Source: UBA11740 sp049273695 (GTDB lineage Bacteria > Acidobacteriota > Blastocatellia > Pyrinomonadales > Pyrinomonadaceae). Taken from it: 64,000 nucleotides of DNA. A program made the translations under genes and the position numbers. Below the pieces are notes generated by a model. That model was not told the DNA's origin and made no database searches. It worked only from the letters and a program-made list of their open reading frames with translations. Location: assembly GCA_049273695.1 (NCBI GenBank), contig JBASRE010000004.1:186001-250000 (forward strand). Reading direction: 5' to 3'. Positions 47,715 through 55,232 of this stretch are shown here, piece after piece; positions within the stretch are counted from its first letter, which is position 1; every line of letters begins with the position of its first letter.

Positions 47715-48506
47715 ATGCCCTTCGTTGATTCTCACTGCCACATTGACGGGCCCGAATACGACGCCGACCGCGACGAGGTGATCGCGCGGGCGCGCGACGC
47801 GGGTGTCACGACGATGCTTAATGTCGGCACCGGCGATCCACACAGCGGTGCGTTTGAACGAGCCGTGGCGTTGGCCAAGCAGCATCCGGAAGTTTATTGC
47901 GCGATCGGCGTTCACCCGCACGACGCAAAATTGTTTGACGAAGCGGCCCAGCAACGATTGCTTGATTTGGCGAAGCAAAGTTCACGTGTCGTTGCCTGGG
48001 GCGAGATTGGTCTCGACTATCATTATGATCATTCACCACGCGAAGTGCAGCGCGATGTCTTGCGCCGCCAGCTCGTCATCGCGCGCAAACTGAAGTTGCC
48101 GGTAGTGATTCATTCCCGCGCAGCCGACGAAGACACAATCGCGATCTTGCGCGAAGAACTCACCGGCTACGACCGTGCCGGCGTGTTGCATTGTTTCGGC
48201 GGGAGCTTACCAATGGCTGAGCAGGCCATCGAACTTGGATTCTTCATTTCTTTTGCCGGCAATCTCACTTTTAAGAAAGCCGACGACCTGCGCGCCATCG
48301 CGCGCCAACTTCCACTTGAGCGGTTGCTCGTCGAGACAGACTGTCCGTATCTGACGCCCGTCCCATTCCGCGGCAAACGCAATGAACCGGCGCGAGTGGT
48401 GGAGACGGCAAAGTTTCTGGCGGAATTAAAAGATGTCACCCCGGAAGAACTGGGACGGGTCACATCCGAGAACTTCGCGCGACTATTTGGAGTGCGCCGC
48501 GCGTAG
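47715..48506 (+). CDS. tatD: TatD-family metal-dependent deoxyribonuclease
   Basis: 263 residues. Metal ligands of the amidohydrolase-like barrel are visible: DSHCHIDG at the N-terminus, Glu in WGEIGLDYHYD, His in VVIHSRAADED, His in LHCFGGSLPMA and Asp in LVETDCPYLTPVPFRG. The terminal EELGRVTSENFARLFGV is the usual ending. The family has 3'-5' exonuclease activity on DNA and is linked to repair of oxidative damage and to DNA breakdown; the specific role is uncertain. In many bacteria tatD follows metG; here the two are separated by two unknown genes. Confidence 0.93.
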   Translation: MPFVDSHCHIDGPEYDADRDEVIARARDAGVTTMLNVGTGDPHSGAFERAVALAKQHPEVYCAIGVHPHDAKLFDEAAQQRLLDLAKQSSRVVAWGEIGLDYHYDHSPREVQRDVLRRQLVIARKLKLPVVIHSRAADEDTIAILREELTGYDRAGVLHCFGGSLPMAEQAIELGFFISFAGNLTFKKADDLRAIARQLPLERLLVETDCPYLTPVPFRGKRNEPARVVETAKFLAELKDVTPEELGRVTSENFARLFGVRRA

Positions 48507-48520
48507 ACTTTCGTCTCCGC

Positions 48521-48627
48521 TGTCAGTAGTCAGTTGTCAGTTGTCAGTGGCCAGTTGGAAAAGAGATGCAACTGACAACGGACTACTGACCACTGACGAA
48601 CCGGCACAGACTGACGTCTATGCTACC
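48521..48627. repeat. Word-repeat palindrome, GTCAGTTGTCAGT family, plus a half CACAGACT unit
   Basis: TGTCAGTAGTCAGTTGTCAGTTGTCAGTGG (in units of 7-8 bp) is mirrored by CAACTGACAACGG and ACTACTGACCACTGAC, ending at 48599. Directly after, GGCACAGACTGACGTCTATGC at 48602 looks like half of a CACAGACT-family element. This is another case of stacking of two families. Confidence 0.82.
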
Positions 48628-48691
48628 CCTTAGAGAAGACTTTCACATGCTCCGCGTTTGGTGTTATTCTTCGAGCAATTACGGATTACTC

Positions 48692-49189
48692 ATGGCCCAG
48701 CAGAATTCATTCGACATCACGTCGCAAGTTGACCGCGCGGAGATCACAAACGCCATCAATCAGACGACTAAGGAAATCCAGCAGCGCTTCGATTTCAAAG
48801 GCAGCCACGCCGAAGTGAAGCTCGAAGAGAAAGAGCTGGTGCTGGCGGCCGAAGACGAAACCAGGCTGCGAAACATGAACGACATTCTCCAGCAGAAGCT
48901 GGTGCGGCGCGGCGTGCCTCTGAAGGCTTTGAGCTATGGGAAAGTTGAGCCGGCGGCCGGCGGCACGGTTCGTCAGCATGTGCAGATTCAGCAGGGCATT
49001 CCGCAAGAGAAGGCGAAGGAGATTGTGAAGGCCATCAAGGATTCAAAGGCCAAGGTCCAGGCTTCGATTCAGGGTGATTTGGTTCGCGTTTCCGGTAAGG
49101 ACCGCGACACTTTACAGACGGTGATCGCTAACCTGAAGGCGAAGGACTTCGGAATTAATATGCAGTTTACGAATTACCGATCGAACTAG
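48692..49189 (+). CDS. yajQ: YajQ-family nucleotide-binding protein (UPF0234)
   Basis: 165 residues from the ATG at 48692 (MAQQNSFDITSQVDRAE). An in-frame ATG at 48620 is upstream of the conserved start and rejected. Conserved features are QQRFDFKGSHAEV, KLVRRGVPLKALSYGKVEPA, QGIPQEKAKEIVKAIKDSKAKVQASIQGDLVRVSGK and the end FGINMQFTNYR. Some family members bind cyclic di-GMP and act as effectors, which is of interest because this window has a cyclic di-GMP cluster, but most members have no known role. Binding here is unproven. Confidence 0.93.
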   Translation: MAQQNSFDITSQVDRAEITNAINQTTKEIQQRFDFKGSHAEVKLEEKELVLAAEDETRLRNMNDILQQKLVRRGVPLKALSYGKVEPAAGGTVRQHVQIQQGIPQEKAKEIVKAIKDSKAKVQASIQGDLVRVSGKDRDTLQTVIANLKAKDFGINMQFTNYRSN

Positions 49190-49270
49190 TGGAACAGACT
49201 TCAGTCTGTTGTTAAGACTAAGGCGGACTCGATCAATTGAAGACAATCACAGACTAAAGTCTGTGCCACT
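49190..49270. repeat. CACAGACT-family palindrome, copy 4
   Basis: TGGAACAGACTTCAGTCTGTTG and ATCACAGACTAAAGTCTGTGCCACT are inverted copies about 35 bp apart. It lies directly after the yajQ stop. Compared with the copy at 20287, the outer parts are the most conserved. Confidence 0.87.
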
Positions 49271-49278
49271 CACGACCA

Positions 49279-50301
49279 ATGACGACGGCAACTACCCAAT
49301 CAGCGCTCCTCGACGACGTGCAGCTTACTGCTCGGCGCATCTTTGAGTTGATCGCGCCGGAGTTGCACCTGGTCGAGGAAGAGTTCGAGCGGCAGGCGCG
49401 TTCGAACATCCAGGTCATTGCCTACATCGGCGAGTACCTGCGGCGCTCAGGCGGCAAACGCGTGCGACCGGCGCTGACGATTCTTTCGAACTACGCCGTC
49501 GGCGGTGATGGCTCAAACGTCAGTTCGATTCGCATGGCCACCGTGATGGAATTTCTGCACACGGCCACACTCGTACACGACGATGTGATCGACAAAGCCG
49601 AGACCCGTCGCAACCGTCCGTCGATCAACTCGGAATTTGGAAATCAGACGGCCGTATTGATGGGCGACTGGCTTTACATGTCCGCGTTCGAGACCAGTCT
49701 CGCCGAACGCTCGCTGGCAATCCTCGACATTCTCACGGCGGTCACTCGCAAGATGACCGAAGGCGAGCTGCTGCAACTGACCCTCCTCGGGCGAACGGAT
49801 ATTTCTGAAGAGCAGTACTTCGATGTGATCGAGCGCAAGACGGCCTACCTGTTCAGCGCGTGTTGTGAAATCGGCGCGCTGCTCGGTGGGGCGGATACGA
49901 ACACGCAAGCGAGACTGCGCGATTACGGAATGAACCTGGGCACCGCGTTCCAGCTAGTCGATGACCTGCTGGACTTCACCGGCACGGAAGAGTCGCTGGG
50001 CAAGCCTGCGGGAGCCGACCTGATCGAAGGCAAGGTTTCACTTCCTCTGATCTTTCTGCTTCAGCGAAATCCTGAATGGCGAACCGGAATTCAGTCGGTG
50101 ATCGCGGACCAGGGCTACGAAAGCATCTCACGCGCGAGTCTGATTGAGGCTTTGCAGGAAACAGGCGCGCTGCAATTGGCCAAGGAGCGTGCGGTGGAAT
50201 ACGCAGAAGCCGCGCGTAACTCGCTCAATGGACTGAATGACTGCCCGCACGCCCAGGCCCTCGCCGCGATTCCCACCTATATCGTCGAACGAGATCGATA
50301 A
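49279..50301 (+). CDS. ispB: All-trans polyprenyl diphosphate synthase
   Basis: 340 residues, within the range of octaprenyl- or heptaprenyl-type enzymes. The two aspartate-rich motifs are HDDVIDKAETRRNRPS near residue 95 and VDDLLDFTGTEESLGKP near 230; GGKRVRPAL lies before the first. The family extends isopentenyl diphosphate on an allylic primer to make the side chain of respiratory quinones. The residues upstream of DDxxD (MEFLHTATLVH) are small and aromatic, but chain length cannot be safely read. A palindromic repeat separates it from yajQ. Confidence 0.92.
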   Translation: MTTATTQSALLDDVQLTARRIFELIAPELHLVEEEFERQARSNIQVIAYIGEYLRRSGGKRVRPALTILSNYAVGGDGSNVSSIRMATVMEFLHTATLVHDDVIDKAETRRNRPSINSEFGNQTAVLMGDWLYMSAFETSLAERSLAILDILTAVTRKMTEGELLQLTLLGRTDISEEQYFDVIERKTAYLFSACCEIGALLGGADTNTQARLRDYGMNLGTAFQLVDDLLDFTGTEESLGKPAGADLIEGKVSLPLIFLLQRNPEWRTGIQSVIADQGYESISRASLIEALQETGALQLAKERAVEYAEAARNSLNGLNDCPHAQALAAIPTYIVERDR

Positions 50302-50366
50302 AGTCATTGCCAACCGACAGGCCTCAATCTACAATCTGCACTGGCAGTTGAAGTGGTCAGTTAACG

Positions 50367-50602
50367 ATGCCGACCGTTCTGCGAAATGGGCCCTATCGGT
50401 TCTTTTTCTATGCCGGAGATCGCGAAGAGCCACCGCACATACATGTAGAACGTGACGATTGTCTCGCAAAGTTTGGCTTGAACCGGTTCGACTTCAACGC
50501 AGCGGCGGCTTTGGCAGTAGTGAGATTAGCCGAATTGAGAAACTAGTTCCCGAACAGTCAGAGCAACTCCTGAAGAGCTGGAATGAATACTTTAGTCACT
50601 GA
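50367..50602 (+). pseudogene. DUF4160 gene broken by a one-base deletion
   Basis: The frame from ATG 50367 reads MPTVLRNGPYRFFFYAGD, REEPPHIHVERDDCLAKF, which is the DUF4160 start. After Phe36 it continues with unrelated residues to TAG at 50544. Moving back one base at 50474 gives WLEPVRLQRSGGFGSSE, ISRIEKLVPEQSEQLLKSWNEYF and a TGA at 50600, the expected second half. So one T is missing from a TTTTGG run. The loss may be real, programmed, or a sequencing error in a short homopolymer. In repaired form its end overlaps the DUF2442 start, as normal for this pair. Confidence 0.88.
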
Positions 50603-50888
50603 CATCCGAGCACAAGCAGTGAACATCGACGAAGACAGTCTAACTGTCGATCTCTACGACGGCCGTTCTCTCAGTGTACCGCTGGCCTGGTATCCGCGGC
50701 TTAATCATGCAACGGCGGCTGAGCAACTGAACTGGCGTTGGATTGGAGATCGAGAAGGGATTCATTGGCCGGATCTGGACGAAGACATCAGCATTCAAAA
50801 CTTGGTGCTTGGCCAGCCCTCGGGCGAGAGTCAGGAATCATTCCGTCGCTGGCTCGATACGCGTAACGTAGTTAATCGCCATGGCTAA
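50583..50888 (+). CDS. DUF2442-domain protein
   Basis: 101 residues. VDLYDGRSLSVPLAWYPRLNHAT and IHWPDLDEDISIQNLVLGQPS are the standard DUF2442 core. The family regularly follows DUF4160 in proposed type II toxin-antitoxin-like pairs; here the 5' partner is frameshifted and its original end overlapped this start. The protein also overlaps the next gene by 8 bp. The function is not established. The C-terminal tail (ESQESFRRWLDTRNVVNR) is longer than the core and helical. Confidence 0.85.
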   Translation: MNTLVTDIRAQAVNIDEDSLTVDLYDGRSLSVPLAWYPRLNHATAAEQLNWRWIGDREGIHWPDLDEDISIQNLVLGQPSGESQESFRRWLDTRNVVNRHG

Positions 50889-51459
50889 CGAAACCCTCAT
50901 CGCCCGACTTGAGCTAAGCCTGCGGCAATCGCGCGCGGCGCGAACTCGTCTGGCGGCGCGTCTCGCCGAGCTGGAATCCGAATCTGAGATCATTCGCGCT
51001 GAGTTGGCCGAGATGGACACCCTCGCCGGTCAAACTGAAGCCGCGATATTTCGCCTGCTCTCGAATGTGATGACCGGGCCGGCGACTCAGGTCGGAACGC
51101 GTTCGGTTGGTGAATTGGAAGTTGAGATACAGCGCCGGCTGGCTCACGCTGAACTGGCAGAGCATCCGTCGGCCCCGGTTCGTCACAATGTGCCGCCGAT
51201 CAAATCGAACGTCACCGCCATTGACGACCGGTTCTATGACCGTACGATTCCCCAAGCCGCGACCATGCTTCTACGAGAGGCCAACGGCCCGCTTCATGTT
51301 AATGAGATCTACAACCGCCTGATGGAAGGTGGATTCAGTTTCACCGGCAACAACCCCACAATCAGCATTGCCGTTTCGTTGAACCGCAACACCCGCTTCC
51401 GTAAAGTCGCACCCGGAACATTCGATTTGGTGATAAAGGACGCGGCGAAGGCGAGCTGA
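50881..51459 (+). CDS. Coiled-coil protein with C-terminal winged-helix (HARE-HTH-like) domain
   Basis: 192 residues. The first 60 form a coiled coil (RLELSLRQSRAARTRLAARLAELESESEIIRAELAEMD). The last 70 residues (IPQAATMLLREANGPLHVNEIYNRLMEGGFSFTGNNPTISIAVSLNRNTRFRKV in parts: AATMLLREANGPLHVNEIY, GNNPTISIAVSLNRN) fit a HARE-HTH-type winged helix, a putative DNA-modification reader. It overlaps the DUF2442 gene by 8 bp, so it belongs to that small accessory operon. A DNA-binding regulator is likely; the ligand is unknown. The word-repeat element at 51461 begins one base after the stop. Confidence 0.68.
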   Translation: MANETLIARLELSLRQSRAARTRLAARLAELESESEIIRAELAEMDTLAGQTEAAIFRLLSNVMTGPATQVGTRSVGELEVEIQRRLAHAELAEHPSAPVRHNVPPIKSNVTAIDDRFYDRTIPQAATMLLREANGPLHVNEIYNRLMEGGFSFTGNNPTISIAVSLNRNTRFRKVAPGTFDLVIKDAAKAS

Positions 51460-51460
51460 G

Positions 51461-51520
51461 AATTATTGAATCATTGGTTCATTGACTCAATGGATCAATG
51501 AACAAATGGATCAATTCTTC
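51461..51520. repeat. Word-repeat palindrome, ATTGAATCATTGG family
   Basis: AATTATTGAATCATTGGTTCATTGACTC is mirrored by AATGGATCAATGAACAAATGGATCAATT. It exactly fills the gap between two convergent genes and could end both transcripts. Confidence 0.82.
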
Positions 51521-51522
51521 CT

Positions 51523-54500
51523 TCACACCAGCTTTTTCTTCATCTCTTCCAGCATCGTCTTCGCGTCCGAATCACTCATCTTCTCGACATTAGCCGCGCG
51601 TAATTCATCGACGACTTTCTGATTCGCTAAATCGAACAGGGAGTTCTGCGCAGCAAGACGGCGGCGGCCCGCCCGGCTCGCGGCCTTCGTCAACGCTTGC
51701 TCTTCAACGGCAGTCGAGCCCGCGGAAGCAGCAACCACGCGCTGCGACTCGAGGACTGATTCCTCTTCCGCAAACACATCCAGCTCATATCGTTCGAGCC
51801 GCTGCAGGACTTCGCGTGCGCGCGCTAAGGCAGCGGGCGGCATGCCTGCCAGTCGCGCCACTTCAATTCCATAAGACTTCGACGCGATGCCACGCTCGAG
51901 TCGATGTAAGAAAACGACCTCTCCCTCACGTTCCGTCGCGGTGATTTGATAGTTCTGCGCGCCGGGCAGACGCTCAGCCAGTTCAGTCAGCTCGTGATAA
52001 TGCGTCGCGAACAAAGTCTTCGCCGCGTGCTCAGATGAATCGTGCAGGTACTCAGCCACGGCCCAGGCGATCGACAAGCCATCGAAGGTCGCCGTCCCGC
52101 GACCGATCTCGTCAAGCAACACAAGCGATCGCGGCGTCGCGTTGTGCAGGATCGCCGCGGTCTCTGTCATCTCGACCATGAAGGTCGAGCGGCCGCGCGC
52201 GAGATCATCCGAAGCTCCAACCCGCGTCCAGACGCGATCGAGCAAAGGCAACTTAGCTTTCTCAGCCGGGACGAACGATCCCATCTGCGCGAGGATTGAA
52301 ATGATGGCCGTCTGACGCAGCACCGTGCTCTTGCCACCCATGTTCGGTCCCGTGATGATCAGCAGGCGATCAGTCGAGTTGTTCAGATAGACGCTGTTCG
52401 GCACGAACGGTTCTTCATTGAAGACCTCGATCACCGGATGGCGGCCGTGGATGATTTCGATTTCGTCGCCATCGTGCATTGCCGGCTTCACGCAACGACG
52501 CCGCACCGCCGTCTCAGCCAACGAAGAGACCGCGTCCAGACACGCGAGCGCGCGCGCCGTGGCTTGAATCCGCAAAGTCTCAGCCGCAACCTGCCGGCAG
52601 ACGAGCGAAAAGATTTCCGACTCCATTTGCAGGATGCGTTCTTCCGCGCCGAGCACTTTCGCTTCGTACTCTTTCAAGGCGGGAGTGGTGAAGCGTTCGG
52701 CGTTCGCCAGAGTTTGCCGCCGTTCGTAATCGTCAGGCACGCGCGCCGCATTCGCCTTCGACACTTCCAGGAAATAGCCGAACACGTTGTTAAAGCGGAT
52801 CCGCAAGGTGCCGATGCCCGTCCGCGCGCGCTCTTCGGCTTCCATCGCGGCTATTGTTTGTTTGGCGTCTCGACTAAGAGACCGCAGTTCGTCGAGCTCG
52901 GTTGAGTAGCCCGCGCGAATCACGCCGCCGTCGATTACTTTCGGTGGAGGATCGTCTTCGATCGCATTACCGATGAGTTCGCGCACGTCCGCCAGCTCAT
53001 CGGCCGCGTCGTTGAGGACCTGGAGCAGGGAAGAGTCAGCATTCGCTAACGCCTCGCGAATGTGGGGGACCTGATCGAGCGAGCGTCGCAGCGCCACCAA
53101 GTCGCGCGGGGTGGCCGAGCCAAGATTCAAGCGACCCGTCAAGCGCTCAACGTCCGCAACTTCTTTCAGCAGCACACGCAAACGATCGCGCTTCATGTGC
53201 GACGCGTGCAGTTCCGCGACGGCGCCGTGACGCGCTTCTATCTCACCACGCCTGATCGAAGGACGGAGCAACCAGGATCGCAGCAGACGCGCGCCCATGC
53301 CCGTCACTGTCTCGTCGATCACGTCGAGCAGCGAGCGCGACGCGCCGCCCATCGCTTCAACCAACTCGAGATTGCGGACGGTGATTTGATCGAGAACGAG
53401 ATGATCCTGCGGCTCGAAGTAAACGATGTCCGCGATGTGCGCGGCCGCGGCGCGTTGCGTCTCTTGCGCATAGCGCAGGCACGAGCCGGCGGCGCGAATC
53501 GCTTCGTGCTTGCGTGTCAGACCGTAACCATCGAGCGACCGCACGCCGAACTGTTTAATAAGGAGCGCCGCGCAGTCGTCCGTTTGCCAAAGCCAATCGT
53601 CCAGGGGGGTCAAGGCAGCGGAAAGGGTGTTGGGTGTCGGGTGTTGGGTGTCGCGGCTTTGCCGCAGCACATTGCGGTAAGCCTCCGGCTTACCGGCTTG
53701 TTGCTCGTGAGATTCTTCGGAGGCGACGCCTCCGATTCCCTCTCCCTCTGGGAGAGGGTCAGGGTGAGGGCTTACGGCGGGAGGAGTTTCCATTCTTTCT
53801 ATTTCATCGGCTGAGCTGAGTTCAGCCGATGACGATCCTTCTTTAAGGTCTTCTGTCGTAGAGCTTCGCTCCCTTACCCCAGCCCTCTCCCAAGGGGAGA
53901 GGGAGTTCCTGCCGTCTGCCTCCTGCCGACTGCCTCCTGATTCCAGCGGCAACGGCGCTGTCTTCTGCTCGCTCCTGAATCCCGCCCGCACCAAAGCACT
54001 CAGCGCCTGCGGAAAGATCAATTCGCGCGGCGCGTACGACTCGATGTCCGCGACGATTTTCTCCCACGCGTCCTTGCCCGTCGCCTGTGTCGCGCGAAAT
54101 TCGCCGGTCGAGATATCGAGGAACGCGGCGCCGACTGTCTCGCCTTGCGCACATACGGCCGCGAGGTAAACCGATTCACGCGGTTCGAGCAGTTGCGGAT
54201 CGATGGGTGTGCCCGGCGTAACGATGCGCACCACTTCGCGCTTCACCAGCTTCTTCGTCTTTGAAGCGTCCTCGGTCTGCTCGCAAATAGCGACGCGATA
54301 ACCCTTGCGCACCAGCTTCGCGATGTAGTTCGCCGCCGAGTGATGCGGCACGCCGCACATTGGAATGGGATCTTTGCTGTCTTTCTGACGCGCGGTGAGC
54401 GTGATTTGCAGTTCGCGCGCGCCGGTCACCGCGTCTTCAAAGAACAACTCGTAAAAGTCGCCGAGCCGAAAGAAGAGAAGCGTACCGGGATGCTGTGCTT

Positions 54501-54543
54501 TCAGCTCCTGATACTGGCGAACCATGGGGGTTGAGTTGGACAT
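51523..54543 (-). CDS. mutS: DNA mismatch repair ATPase MutS, with a repeat-derived insertion
   Basis: 1006 residues, against about 860 in most bacteria. The mismatch-binding domain starts with PMVRQYQELKAQHPGTLLFFRLGDFYELFF, containing the Phe of the FxE-type wedge region (FRLGDFYELF). The connector resumes at LTPLDDWLWQ, LLIKQFGVRSLDGYG. The core, clamp (NNVFGYFLEVSKANA) and ATPase (GPNMGGKSTVLRQTA, DEIGRGTATFDGLSIAWA, ATHYHELTEL) are complete. Residues about 201-306 are translated repeats (NSLSPWERAGVRE, HPDPLPEGEGIGG, TQHPTPNTLS) in a connector loop. The protein probably still works, since all catalytic parts are intact. Confidence 0.95.
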   Translation of the reverse strand: MSNSTPMVRQYQELKAQHPGTLLFFRLGDFYELFFEDAVTGARELQITLTARQKDSKDPIPMCGVPHHSAANYIAKLVRKGYRVAICEQTEDASKTKKLVKREVVRIVTPGTPIDPQLLEPRESVYLAAVCAQGETVGAAFLDISTGEFRATQATGKDAWEKIVADIESYAPRELIFPQALSALVRAGFRSEQKTAPLPLESGGSRQEADGRNSLSPWERAGVRERSSTTEDLKEGSSSAELSSADEIERMETPPAVSPHPDPLPEGEGIGGVASEESHEQQAGKPEAYRNVLRQSRDTQHPTPNTLSAALTPLDDWLWQTDDCAALLIKQFGVRSLDGYGLTRKHEAIRAAGSCLRYAQETQRAAAAHIADIVYFEPQDHLVLDQITVRNLELVEAMGGASRSLLDVIDETVTGMGARLLRSWLLRPSIRRGEIEARHGAVAELHASHMKRDRLRVLLKEVADVERLTGRLNLGSATPRDLVALRRSLDQVPHIREALANADSSLLQVLNDAADELADVRELIGNAIEDDPPPKVIDGGVIRAGYSTELDELRSLSRDAKQTIAAMEAEERARTGIGTLRIRFNNVFGYFLEVSKANAARVPDDYERRQTLANAERFTTPALKEYEAKVLGAEERILQMESEIFSLVCRQVAAETLRIQATARALACLDAVSSLAETAVRRRCVKPAMHDGDEIEIIHGRHPVIEVFNEEPFVPNSVYLNNSTDRLLIITGPNMGGKSTVLRQTAIISILAQMGSFVPAEKAKLPLLDRVWTRVGASDDLARGRSTFMVEMTETAAILHNATPRSLVLLDEIGRGTATFDGLSIAWAVAEYLHDSSEHAAKTLFATHYHELTELAERLPGAQNYQITATEREGEVVFLHRLERGIASKSYGIEVARLAGMPPAALARAREVLQRLERYELDVFAEEESVLESQRVVAASAGSTAVEEQALTKAASRAGRRRLAAQNSLFDLANQKVVDELRAANVEKMSDSDAKTMLEEMKKKLV
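53628..53940. repeat. Nest of stacked palindromes in frame inside mutS
   Basis: Within 310 bp are a GTGTTGGGTGTCGGG word run (53628), the hairpin GCGGTAAGCCTCCGGCTTACCG (53675), CGGAGGCGACGCCTCCG (53719), CCCTCTCCCTCTGGGAGAGGG (53739), CATCGGCTGAGCTGAGTTCAGCC (53806), CCCTCTCCCAAGGGGAGAGGG (53883) and a CCTGCCGTCTGCC word run (53908). The repeats are of at least four kinds. The frame stays open across all of them. Confidence 0.9.
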
Positions 54544-55232
54544 GCTAGTGAGCCGTGCGTTGAGCGTAGTGAGCGGTCATCGCCACGCGAGTGACGGATA
54601 ATACATCAGGAGCCTGAGCAGAGCGCAGTCGGGGCAGCTGCTGATATCACCGTCGGCCGCGCGGACTTAATCCGAATTATATTGGAAGCGAAGTCCGGGC
54701 CTTGAAGGAAAATTTCTGGCAAGACCTTTCGGGTAAGCGTGAGAAGGCTGCGCCCGACTCGAAAAACGAGCGCGTGAAGCGCGCAGCGTCGCCGACTCCG
54801 CCTCGCGTTTGAGTCCGCTGTACCAGAAGTCCGGCACGTTCTTCTCCAGCTATGTGTGTTACCGCACGGATGAGCCCGAGTCGTCAGTGATATAAGCCCA
54901 CCGCTGAGGAAAGACTAAACATGGAAGGATCATTGCAAACTCTATTGACTTTTCGCGCCATTCCGCACTACTCTCCGCAACATTCATATTGTTTGTGGTC
55001 AACTGGCCCGCCTGTGACGGTGCCCGTTGACGTTGGTTTTTTAGTAGTCTCAGTTGTGTCGCATTGCGGCGAAGTGGCAAGCGCGAAGTGCAAGCGTCAG
55101 CGTTATCGGCCTTAGCTCTTATCTCTTAGCCCTTAGCCATTAGTGGAGAACAAGCGGTAGCATTCGTCACGTAGGTTCCTGCCTACTGCCTGCTTACTGC
55201 CTTCTGGATTTAAGAGGAGTTCGCCCGCAAGG
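54544..55232. other. 689 bp spacer, no gene recognised
   Basis: A frame at 54921-55115 (plus) has a weak purine-rich site but no recognisable protein, and is probably chance. 54670-54890 contains a stretch that might be old coding sequence, but no frame stays open. Near 55090-55200 are single-armed word runs (CTTATCTCTTAGCCCTTAGCC and CTGCCTACTGCCTGCTTACTGCC), like arms of the palindrome families. The ribosome site for the giant gene is likely GAGGAG at 55214 or AAGG at 55228; I could not identify a promoter. Confidence 0.5.

Noticed and set aside
53868..53910. The segment SLSPWERAGVRE in MutS as a conserved protein domain
   Set aside because: It is the translation of a CCCTCTCC hairpin repeat that also appears in untranslated DNA, so it is not a domain.
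54921..55115. 64-residue plus-strand frame in the spacer before the giant gene
   Set aside because: Weak ribosome site, odd composition, no family resemblance; it could be chance.
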